From: Bugulina stolonifera
Lineage: Eukaryota; Bryozoa; Gymnolaemata; Cheilostomatida; Bugulidae
NCBI GenBank assembly: GCA_935421135.1
Contig: OW285190.1
Coordinates: forward strand, 20,098,501-20,162,500
DNA length: 64,000 nucleotides
Direction: 5' to 3'
A program made the translations under genes and the position numbers. This document shows positions 53,026 through 64,000 of this stretch, piece by piece; position 1 is the stretch's first letter, and each line of letters begins with the position of its first letter. The notes under the pieces are model-generated. The model was not told the origin of the DNA and ran no database searches. It was given only the letters and a program-made list of their open reading frames with translations.

Positions 53026-54124
53026 TTTAGCTGCTCAAGGTACCACCAACCCGATCAAGTTTGTCAACATAATATCTGGGCCCACGGTAGGGCCGAGTTA
53101 GAGACAAGTGGGATAACCTGCCAACTTCGGTGATACAGATAGAGGCCAACCACTCAAGCAGTACATAACCAACCAGGAAGTGGCATACCCTGCCCAGAAT
53201 AGATGAGGAACTCTCTCAAGTGTGAGAAGAGACCGTACAGGTGGGAAACCCAGAGGTTCCTGCTGTAGGTATATTATATGAAGAGGTTTGTGTGTGTATG
53301 ATTCAATACAGTCAAGCTATCATTCCATCAGCCAGGTGGTGAGGTAATTCCAAGAGGAAATAAGGCCCTGTTGAGAAGATTGGAGTGGATACTGGATAGA
53401 AGGAGATTTGTGTGGAGAGTTGTAGTCTAATGGTAAACCACACATCATATGACTAGTTCACCTGATTGATTATAGTAGCTAGATAATACATACCACATAG
53501 GTTATGTATCACTCTGTAGCCCTAGTACCTAGTACTTGCAAATACTTGGAATTAATCAGAATTATATATGCAACTGTTCACACAGGATACAATCATCTAG
53601 TCCTTGGAGGGGAATTATATAACCATGTTGGCCTAGTCTTCTAGTACATACTATATTATAGTAAAGTACAGTATACCTCATCTAAGCTATATGTAATGTA
53701 CAAGTATATAGGCCTACATGGTTATATTTTGGATATAAATATATATTATTACTACAAATGTATTACAAATATTTTTACAGTGTAGGATTTCACAAACTTG
53801 TAATACTATTATGAAAATGTATAACAAAATATATGTAAATACTACGAAATATGCGTGCTTTTCTAATGTTAGTTCGTAATCGATTATATTATACTATTGC
53901 TGCTGCAATATCATAAAACCACTCGGATGTTTTGTAAGTGTTGATTACGATCAACGCTTGCTATAATTTTATTTTACTTTTTATTATTTTATTCTCCATA
54001 TATTCTGGGCAGGTAATCCATCTACACTATTGTATTGTAATGTAACCATAAATATGAGTGATAAACACAACATGGTGTCCACTTAACACTAACTCAACAA
54101 GTATCCAGAACCAGAGACGCTTTC

Positions 54125-54390
54125 ACCATCAGTGGTGTAGTGGTGCAGTGGTGCAGTGGTATAGTGGTATAGTGGTGCAGTAGTGTAGTGGTACATTGGT
54201 GTAGTGGTGCAGTAGTGTAGTGGCTCAGGGGTGTAGTGGTGCAGCAGTGTAGTGGTTCTGGTTCAGGGGTGTAGTGGTTCAGGGGTGTAGTGGTGCGGTA
54301 GTGTAGTGGTTTAGGAGTGTAGTGGTTCAGTGGTGTAGTGGTTCAGGGGTGTAGTGGTGCAGTTGTGTAGTGGTGTAGTGGCACAGTGGT
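54125..54390. repeat. TAGTGGTGCAG-type repeat
   Basis: Irregular copies of GTGTAGTGGTGCAGTAGTGT and GTGGTTCAGGGGTGTAGTG, adjoining the LINE remnant. Confidence 0.88.
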
Positions 54391-54599
54391 ATAATAACAT
54401 TGATTAGAAGGAATATTAATAGCATTTCTGTATACTTTGTAACTAAACACTAGCTTTGAACACAGATTTGTTGATCTATAAGTTAGAAGAAAAAGTTGAA
54501 ATTTCTCGATGGGCATGATCCACGAACAATTCCCATTGCAATTTGCTTCAATATTAACAAGTTTGCAAAACATTCCTGCCTTTAGGGTTGTGTTCTGTG

Positions 54600-54783
54600 T
54601 GTATTCTGCTCCTTTCCAAGTTTCACTATTTTCTGCCTCCCTCTTCAAACTATGACATTTCTTTCCATTCTGTATATCATCTAACATCATCAGTTTCTTT
54701 CGCCCTCTGGGTCGTTTCCTTTCCATCCTTCTTTCAATGACATCCTTCACTAAGCCCTGTGTCTCAATACATGTCCCACTCAT
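54600..54783 (-). pseudogene. LINE reverse-transcriptase C-terminal remnant
   Basis: The reading frame begins with GLVKDVIERRMERKRPRGRK, followed by a DDIQNG motif, SLKREAEN and a Trp. The KRxRGRxR...DDI...LKR.A...W pattern is typical of the tail of non-LTR retrotransposon polymerases. About 60 residues are recognisable. The rest of the frame (down to 54343) is unrelated and runs into a TGGTGCAG-type repeat. It is a truncated relic, not a host gene. Confidence 0.6.
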
Positions 54784-55094
54784 CTCTTCTTCCTTGCAGA
54801 TTCGTAAGTTGATAGTACACTTGATGTCGTGCTTTAATACTTGACACTAGCAGTCAAATCAGTTAGAGAACCTTGACCTGGTTATCTTTAGCCCAATACT
54901 TCAAATGTTGAAGAGTAAAAGCTTGAAGAGACGCCCCAACCCTAGTCTCGGTCTATCTGGTATCCTTTTGTGAGAATATTTTCATATTTTATTACGCTGT
55001 ATTTTGATGTTTGGTAGAAGCATAGGCCCCTATTCAAAGAATGCAGTTTTGGGGATTTAGCCATAATATTAACTGAAGTTTTGAGCTGAAAATT

Positions 55095-55230
55095 GTAAGT
55101 ATGACACAAGCTGAACTACCACACAAGGAGCGAGTGACATGAGCTGAACTACAACACAAGGAACGCACGACATGAGCTGGTCTACAACACAAGGAGCACA
55201 TGACATGAGCTGGCCTACTACACAAGGAGC
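55095..55230. repeat. About 32-bp repeat, four copies
   Basis: Copies of ACATGAGCTGAACTACAACA plus CAAGGAGCG. Confidence 0.88.
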
Positions 55231-56765
55231 GAGTGAAACTTGTACCTGTGAATCTCAGGTCTTTAGATCACCAAGTTAGCCACTAGGCCTACACCATCGT
55301 GCCAATTAAATAGGTAGCCTGTGCAAGCCTGAATTTTCGCGAATGACATTTTTGCTAAACATTTTGCATCACATTCTAACTGTTTTTTTGATTTTAAATG
55401 ATGTGACAAAACATGCTGATGATATCACATGATGGATCAATCACTGGATTCAACTCAACTACTAGCCATTAGGTTATCATAATTATAATGACTCGGCTGC
55501 AAAACAGAATAGGTGCCTATGTGAAATGCTCACATTCATGTGGAATAAGTCACCATGTTTATTATGAGTATGACAGTGCATCAGCAGGAGTAGACCTACA
55601 TGTAGGCCTACGTGAAATTGGTGCCTATAATGAGTTTTACCACGGGCCAACCTTTACCAGTTGAGCAGGCATATGATTATTTGGACCATTACATGAAAAC
55701 TGTGATCAGGTTGTGATTGTCATCATGGTCTAATAGCTTGCATAATGAGTTGAGTTGTGCTATGAGAGAGTCTAAGTGAGGAAAGTTGACAACTCCTTCC
55801 ACCACTCAACTCTACTTGAGTGCATCTCTCTCTCTTCACTTTACTTATGGAGTTATAGTATTGCATATCTATTTACCATTAATTCTTCCAGTAGATTATT
55901 AATTCCTTTTTATTCTATCTCTTACGCTTATATTGTCATAATGATAATCATTATCATTAGATTATGCCTAACGCTATGTCTTATTATAATTATTAAATAA
56001 TTAATATAATGTAAATATTAATATTTAGTTCTTACCAGTTACATGTATTTATTATTCTACTTAAATTATTTTTATTTTATTATAATAATATTACTAAATT
56101 TAATTTATCCATTATATAAAATAACTATATTATTAAATTAGAACTATATTTATTATAATTAGTTTATAAAATAATTATATTACATTAAAACACTGTATAT
56201 AATTTAACATTATTATAATTAATATAATAATAATATAATATAATTAATATGATTACTATAACTATTTTAAATTTATATTATTATTTACCTACCTATTCAT
56301 AGAGGTATTACAATGCTATTTCATAAAGGTCACGTGAACTAGAAGCGTTAAAATACAAGCCCAAGATTAGAAGAAGTACTGTAGTAGATATAGATTTACA
56401 TGTAGATGATCAATTAACAATATTAACAATTTTTAGAAAGCACTTTGCAAGTCTGTCGCTAGTCGGACTCTCGTCCATGAACAACATCAGCTTAGCGTGC
56501 GGCATCAAGTATCAATTTATCCTTTTTAGTGAAACTACATCATAATCACTTCGGCATCTCAACGTAAATATGAACGAGCGTTGGAACAAGGGCTAAGTCT
56601 GATAGCATTGAGGTATTCAACCCGAATGCCCTATCACATTGTTGTATGATGTAGAGAGTTATTTGTAAAAATTCCCAATCATTATTATTATTCGCATGCA
56701 TGCCCCATCAATGTTTTAAATTACCAGCCTGATGAGTGTGGACTTCCTTGTAATTATTTTATTCT

Positions 56766-56960
56766 ATTATAATCCAGGTGTTTACTTTCTTAGCTGAAAA
56801 ATATCCATACATGTATTTTGTAGCAGAATGTTTATTAGGTTGTCCAACAAGAACAGGAATTGTTTTTTGTACAGCTTGTACAGTAATTATTAGGCAATTT
56901 GAATTTTTTCAATGTGTTAAGTCTTTTCAGGTCATGCGTATAATCAAGGAGTATAATTGA
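56766..56960 (+). pseudogene. Weak tyrosine-phosphatase-like relic (uncertain)
   Basis: The open segment after an acceptor-like TAATCCAG reads AEKYPYMYFVAECLLGCPTR, then TGIVF, and later CVKSFQVMRIIKEYN. The C-LLG-CPT-RTG order and the spacing to a VKSFQVMR segment loosely recall the CxxGxxRTG signature and following helix of receptor tyrosine-phosphatase domains, with one extra residue. The match is poor and stands alone, so it may be chance. Confidence 0.2.
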
Positions 56961-58124
56961 AGCAGGTACCACTGTATATAACATTGTCATATTGTATGTG
57001 CTACAATCATGTGCACTACACATTGCGGCACACTTTTTGCAACCTGGAAAATATCAGGGCATCAATTTTGCATACCTCACTTGGTAGGCCTTGAATTCTG
57101 TAGTCAGTTGCAAGGAAAATAACTCTCATTTTACATAATATATATGGGTAACTAATCAACATAGTTCCCACTTCTAACAACATTATAGAGAGATTAGAAT
57201 ATAACCACAATATTATGTAACAATTAGAGCATAAATTAATGACAAACAATATATCAATATAGACAATGACAATGTAGATATGGACAGACTGTGTGTAATA
57301 AAACAAATACACCAATACACCAATACACCAATACACCAATACACCAAACATGCAAGTACATGCAAGTACCTGCAAGTACCTGTATGATATTATCATAGTT
57401 TATATATGCTCAGTTTAGTTAATTACACTGCAGGAGATTTTTTCACTTCCAGACACCAGACTGTACTTATTCATTTCTATCACTGCACTGTAAAATATAA
57501 TAATTATAATATAATATAACGTAATGTAATATAATACGTACAATATAATATAATATGATATAGTTAGCAGCTTTACCGCTGGTCTATTAGTACACACAGG
57601 ATATGCAAGAGCAAGAGAAGGAAAATATGCTGAGTGGTATTTGGTAATAGTTTATGACTTCCAACAGTCAAACCATGGGGGGGGGGCTCAACCTTGAAGT
57701 TAAACCCTGAGGCTAAGCCCTGAGACTAAACCCTTAGAGTACATACAGCCTCCTCTTTCCCATGTGACTTGAAGCAGACTATAGAAAGGCTCCCTGTTAC
57801 AGAATTTATGGCCCCAGAATTCTCATATAGAGGGTCCATTTATTTTAAGCAATATTTCTCTATATTTGTATATTTAGTGTGTCGGATTAATAGCATTATT
57901 TGAAATAAACTGCACATGTAATTGTATATTAGTAGATAAATGACAGGGGGGATTATAAACTACTCTTTAATGCTGATAGTATCGCAGGTGATGTATTAGT
58001 ATCGCAGGTAATGTATTAGATTCCTGTACTTTTATTGCCTAAATTTATACAAATCTGCATAAAACAGCCTAAATAATGCATTTAGATGTACGATTAGATT
58101 TGATGGCTCTTCACTTTGATCTTA

Positions 58125-58720
58125 TTTATACATGATAATACGGTGTATACAGAATATACATGATAATACAGTGTATACAGAATATACATGATAATACGGT
58201 GTATACAGAATATATATGATAATACGGTGTATACAGAATATACATGATAATACGGTGTATACAGAATATACATGTTAATACGGTGTATACAGAATATACA
58301 TGATAATACAGTGTATACAGAATATATATGATAATACAGAATATACATGATAATACAGTTTATACAGAATATACATAATAATACAGTGTATACAGAATAT
58401 ATATTATGATAATACAGAATATACATGATAATACAGTGTATACAGAATATACATGATAATACAGTGTATACAGAATATACATGATAATACAGTGTATACA
58501 GAATATACATGGTAATACAGTGTATGCAGAATATATATGATAATACAGTGTATACAGAATATACATGATAATACAGTGTATGCAGAATATACATGATAAT
58601 ACAGTGTACATACAGAATATACATGATAATACAGTTTATACAGAATATACATGATAATACAGTTTATACATGATAATACAGTTTATACATGGTAATACAG
58701 TTTATACATGATAATACAGT
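58125..58720. repeat. 28-bp minisatellite, about 20 copies
   Basis: Copies of ACAGTGTATACAGAATATAC plus ATGATAAT, with shortened units toward both ends. Confidence 0.94.
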
Positions 58721-58877
58721 GTCTGAGTGTGAAAGTGGATATAATAATATAATATTATATTTAACATTCCTTCACTGATTATCCAATATTATAGAGAGAT
58801 ATCAGGGTGAAGAGTACCAACAGATGACTTGTGGGGCACATAGTGGTTTGTACTACCTCTAAGGACAAAGTTGTATA

Positions 58878-59075
58878 CAGGACCATATTGTGTGTAGCCT
58901 GTGTCCCTCCTACTGCATGGACCATATTGTGTGTAGCCTGTGTCCTTCCTACTGCATGGACTATATTGTGTGTAGTTTGTGTCCCTTCTACTGCGTGGAC
59001 TATATTGTGTGTAGTCTGTGTCACTTCTACTGCGTGGACTATATTGTGTGTAGCCTGTGTTCCTCCTACTGCATA
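58878..59075. repeat. 39-bp minisatellite, five copies
   Basis: Copies of GGACCATATTGTGTGTAGCC plus TGTGTCCCTCCTACTGCAT. Confidence 0.92.
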
Positions 59076-62000
59076 GTGAACTTTAGATATCTACATGTAG
59101 TGTTATATTATTGTTTCATTATGGAACCTTTCAAATACAGTACATCCTGTGGATAGCAGACCTTCCACTAAGCACTAAATACCTCCATTAGACTAGGAGC
59201 ACACAACTCCAACATTGAATAACACAATTATGTCAATGAATGACACATAACTTGTGTTTATGAATATAAACTTCAAGTTGTGTATATGTTGTATAAACCA
59301 TGTAGTATAGGCTTATGCACAAAGTTCACTGCATGTTAAATAATATATCAGATGTTTGTCTCAGAAAACATTAGACTTGCGACTTTTCTAGTATTTTATA
59401 TCCTATTCTCCCACAGTGACAATCAGCTAATAATCTGTCCATGTGCCAACTAATAATGGAACCAATTACAGTTCCACCATAACATAGACATACATTAACA
59501 TAATAACACATAACATAGCAATAATATAATCTAATTGTTATGGATATTTGAGAAAAGAACTTTCTCATTTGTCGAGTCAATATTTTGGGATGTTCTAAAA
59601 ATTTAGAATAAGAAAGTTTTAGCTCAGTTCTACCCACATGTAGGTAGCTAAACTTATGTACACATTATGTAAATCAATTCTCCAAAGAATGTCTGAAATT
59701 TTCTCAGCTGTACATGCACTTCACTGTACTTATTGATTTTAGGCATTATGGAATCAAAGTTGCTGTGAAATGCAAGAAATTTTCTTCTGGTCTATCCAGA
59801 CTAATGTAAATAGACTCAGATCTAGACTAATGTAAATAGACTCAGCTCCACCAAAATTATTAGCCGTCAATTGTAGGTCCCGGTGACCTGATGATAAAAT
59901 GATTTTACAAACATCCCATTTATTTTAACAAAGTTGAAGTGATGGTGTAGGAGTATGTACATTGTATGTAGATGTCATTGTGGACAGTATATGCATGTAT
60001 AGACAGACTGAGTGTAGATGTCCTTGTGCATTGGATATACTATATGTAGTATATTACAACATGACACATGTAGTATATAATTACTGGTAGGTGATGACAC
60101 AGGATACAATGTACCAGCCACAGTGTCACCAACTCTGTCCTCAGCCTCTCTTTGGTGATTTATTAATCATACTCACTTTGGGCGTTACTTGACTAAATAC
60201 TTTGTTAATATTGCCACATGACAAGCTACTAAATACATATTTCATGTACATATTGACAACTCATTCCACTTTAATTGGATATACAACATCATAACCATCT
60301 ACACACTAGTCCTCTGGAGTTGAAACATGAAATAGTTTAATTTTAAATATTTTGAAATTTTGAGTGCAAAAAAGCATTTCCTGTTTTGGAAAGAGACAGT
60401 TATCCAGTAATGAGCTGCTATTGGAATATGATGCAATAATATGATAATTTAATATTCCCATCAAACAAGTAGATGTATAATATTGATGAGCTGGGGTGAT
60501 GTTATTGGCTTGTTACTATTTCAACAAACACTATGGAGGTCATAGTATAGCCAACAAATAACTATTACATCAAGTCATGAAGAATTTAATAAATGTGAAA
60601 ATAAATTAAGGAATATGATATTATAATTATAGTATGTGAGATATAGGTCAATAGTTTGTATAAAATGTTGCAGATGCTGAAGTAAATTATAGAACATAGA
60701 ACAAGATGTTAGAAAATAGAATAAGCTTATTAGATCTATATGTATATGTACAGTACAGTGTAGAATAGAGAATAAACAAATAAACACAATACACATACAT
60801 TATAGAATGCAGAGTATAAATTATATAATGTAGGATTACATTATAGAATATAAGGTATAGAATGTAGTGTACAAACTATAGAATCTAGGACTTCATTATA
60901 GAATATAAGGTAGAGAATGCACAGCGTGGACTATCGCCACTAGCAAGTGTATACACTAACTAGTGGTGGAGTACATGTAGTAGTATGAATATTATAACAA
61001 TTTAAATTGAAGTTAAATGGGGCCATTTCCATAACAAATGCTCAACTTTATATAAGATTTTGTGTTTGATGTGCTAAAACTGCAGGTGAAGTTTATATGT
61101 GGCAATCTACTATATAATCTACATGTATATATAATAAAATGTAACCTAAATTAGTATAAATAGAGGTAGAATTTATTGTAATACTTCAACTTGTTAATAT
61201 ATTTTAACTGAAGTATTATCTCGTGTCAGTACACTTGTAAATAATAAATATATTATTACTATAATAATGTTATTAAAGGAGACCATTATAAATAGGTACA
61301 TCTACTTAATAATGCAGTGAAACTTGCTTCAATTCAAACTCCAAGGGGCTGCCATAATTGGTTTGAATTAGGCCCGAGTTTCATTTGTAAAATCACTTCA
61401 CTTATATGAAACCATTTATATAGTGCTCAGCAGGGACCAAGGCTAGTAGTTTGTACTAACCAAGCTTTTGAATTATCTGAGGCTGAATTAAGCAATTTCT
61501 ACCATAATTTATATTTGTATAAAGACTAAAGTGGTATAGCATCAAGGGCAGTATTATAGTTTGTGAATATCCTAATAATTTGGTAATTAAATAATATACT
61601 GAGATTGCATATTCACGTTTTTATGACTAGTCAGTTATTTTATGTGAAACATGATTGTATTAATTCTACAAACATTCTACAATCTACAATATATTCATTG
61701 AATTAAACTCAAGTGATTTAGATAATATAATGATATTGTTTATTTTATAAAATATACATATGCGTGTATATATATACAGCGTACATGTATATAATATAAT
61801 GATATATCTATATTTTATGTACTAAAGTTACATAATTGGTAGGTATTTTACAGGCTAAGTGTAAACAACACTGTCATGCCTACATCAGCAGCAGCAAGTA
61901 ACGTTATATCAACACTTTTTACTTCTTTGTTTTTCTAGAATTAAATTATTCTTAAATTGTAAAAGTTTACAAAATAGAGACTGCTATTATGTGCAACAGG

Positions 62001-64000
62001 CTGACTCTAGCATATTTTTATATATATACATATACATGTATGTATACAATGTAGTATGTATACACACATGTATGTATACAATGTAATATGTATACATACA
62101 TGTATATATACAATGTAGTATGTATACACACAGGGCAATTATTGTAGTCTAACAGGCTAACAGACGCGACTACTTAGTCATTAGGTATTTTAATTAAAAT
62201 ATTTTCCGCAGACCTACATGTACATGCTGTACTTCCTATATGATATGAATTAGCAATGTATATACATTTGTATAAATGTGTAATACTACAATATTCTCTA
62301 ACAGTTGAACAACCACTAGAGAATTTCTCAGAAATATCAAGTGATTTCCACTCAGATGGAAAGAGAGAACACTGTACTGTCTCTATACTGTTTGCTGTGC
62401 ACTGACTATAGTTTTATATAATGACATGGTAAAACTTTAACTGATCAATATACTGAGGCATATAAATGATCTAAACGACACAAACACTCACGAGTTGCTT
62501 GTTTCAGAGGAAATTAATGACCAATCAAATGCTATGTATGATAAATATACTCCATCCATTAGAGTAAGAAAACATTACTTTTTATCAGTTTCACAAAATT
62601 GTTTTCATAGGGGTTCCATTTTGCTATGTCAGCCAATTTCTTGCAATGTTGTGAAATTACCTGTTGAGTGTTGACAGTCTAGTATGGTATGATATGATGA
62701 TGAGTTGACAGAGGCATCAGGTGCTAGAACATGATAACATAATAGTCTACAAACACTGCCTACAAGTGTCACCATATCAGATGACACATCCTAGCAGGTT
62801 ATTAAACCTAATAACTGCCAAATGTGTATCCAATGTCATGATAATTAGTGTGTTTTATTTCTGCTAATTTGCTATCCTGTATCAATAGGTAAGTATTCAC
62901 AATATAAAGTATTTCATAATAAAATAATTATTTGTAAAAAGTTATTGTGTCATTGCCATTACGCTACGCAATTTATTCTTGGGTGTTTTACTGTGATATG
63001 AAACAATAACGTTTATTACATAATATGACCCAAGGACTATATTTAGTAAACAGGGTCTTCAGACAAGCTGTTGACTGCTGTTCATTCACAAAAGTGGTGT
63101 ATGTAATTTCACAGATGATGAAAGAGCTAATGAAGTGGTGATGTCACTATAATATATAAGGTATTCCATTATATTATATTATATACACGTAATAGTGATG
63201 TGTATAATATGTAGATTATTCATAAAAATATAAACATGTTATGATTATATTGATGATTTCAACAGCTTTTGTTTGCATTTTAATTTTGCGTTGTGTCATA
63301 CCATCACATAATGTGAAATTGAGGACATATGCACTTGTGATTACATCACATCTATGGTACCCAGTAGGATGGTATACAACAAACACAGCTTCTAAACAAA
63401 ATATTAGCATAGAACACTGTTTTACTGGTGGATAGTGCTATACAACATTATCTTTACTATCATAAATTAATATATTAGATACAAAGAAATTAGTTAGTCA
63501 TTTTCCTGATGTTACAACCTGATAGCATTTTACCTCCACTCTCTACAGATACAGAGCAATAATAAATTTCCAATGTCAGTATAGATATTAATAATTTTAT
63601 GTATTTTATAACATTATTGAACTAGATAATAAATTATGCTGATTTGTAATGCAAATTTACTGCCGATACTGCTTGATCATTCACAGATATTAATATTCAA
63701 GAAAAGATTTGTGTCTGGAAAGAAGAGAAGGAATTTCCTTTGAAGAGACTGAAATTTCTCTCAAAGATAAAATCTGGTGAATGTTAAGATTATAGGTTGG
63801 TAAAGAACTACAGGAGGAGTGTGTATTAGATATGGAGGTAAGGCATGGTGGCTAGAACACATCTTCATATCATATCTGTGTTGTATCTATGGTTGTATAG
63901 AGACAAGGTGTCTGCAGGTGATCATTAAGTTGATCTAAGTATACTGACTTGTATTCCCCTAGTCTATTACCTTGTACAGCTATATATGCAAGTAGTAATG

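Larger units (their letters stand above)
51788..54342. other. Region upstream of Pax form 2
   Basis: No coding exon is recognised. It contains a perfect CRE palindrome at 52619-52626, small tandem repeats at 52672-53025, and a less AT-rich block at 53030-53430 that may be a diverged mobile element (its CCAACTTCGG also occurs in the SINE tail near 31156). A promoter for the upstream Pax form may be here. Confidence 0.4.
54784..64000. other. Right-hand 9 kb with no recognised gene
   Basis: AT-rich DNA with minisatellites at 55.1, 58.1-58.7 and 58.9-59.1 kb and TATA-type microsatellite stretches near 56.0-56.3 and 62.0 kb. Two short open segments (56766-56960 and about 63689-63788) have acceptor-like sequences before them but cannot be joined to anything. 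Confidence 0.55.

Noticed and set aside
58094..58652. 176-aa frame of ILYTLYYHVYSVY repeats
   Set aside because: The 28-bp minisatellite; hydrophobic by composition, not a membrane protein.

Overview
This is nuclear DNA from an animal. Genes are split into many short exons with GT-AG introns, there is no operon structure, and the sequence is AT-rich. Introns and spacers are packed with minisatellites, and there are hAT transposons, tRNA-derived SINEs and a LINE remnant. The Pax gene marks it as metazoan. Its paired domain is Pax2/5/8-like (PaxB class) but clearly diverged from the vertebrate one, and no homeodomain is visible. I infer a non-bilaterian animal, perhaps a sponge, but the phylum is not proven by this window.

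Four protein genes can be assembled exon by exon with consistent reading frames. (1) Cyclin E on the minus strand, 7023 down to 1: nine coding exons, with the C-terminus running off the left edge. (2) Glutamine:fructose-6-phosphate aminotransferase (GFPT) on the minus strand, 26132 to 9928: 18 exons plus a candidate 15-nt microexon, complete at about 667 aa. (3) Omega-class glutathione S-transferase (GSTO) on the plus strand, 31456 to 33859: six exons, about 285 aa, with an N-terminal extension. (4) A Pax2/5/8-like gene on the minus strand, 45613 to 35643, about 563 aa, with further upstream exons near 51.1-51.8 kb that look like an alternative N-terminus. Cyclin E and GFPT lie head to tail. 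GFPT and GSTO are divergent, sharing about 5.3 kb of upstream DNA. GSTO and Pax converge. No convincing gene was found from about 51.8 kb to the right end, only repeats, a LINE fragment and AT-rich DNA.

Two observations stand out. First, the Pax gene has two neighbouring 198-nt exons, of equal length and phase, each encoding the second half of the paired domain. They share 46 of 67 residues and are separated by an intron of only 46 nt. One is Pax2/5/8-like and the other carries several Pax4/6-like residues, so they look like mutually exclusive exons giving one gene two DNA-binding forms. Second, many minisatellites contain or abut a 5' splice site. The largest, about 64 copies of 46 bp in cyclin E, repeats the last 24 coding bases of an exon together with its splice donor. 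Similar arrays sit at several GFPT donors and at Pax donors. This suggests that arrays in this genome are often born at exon-intron junctions and multiply decoy splice donors.
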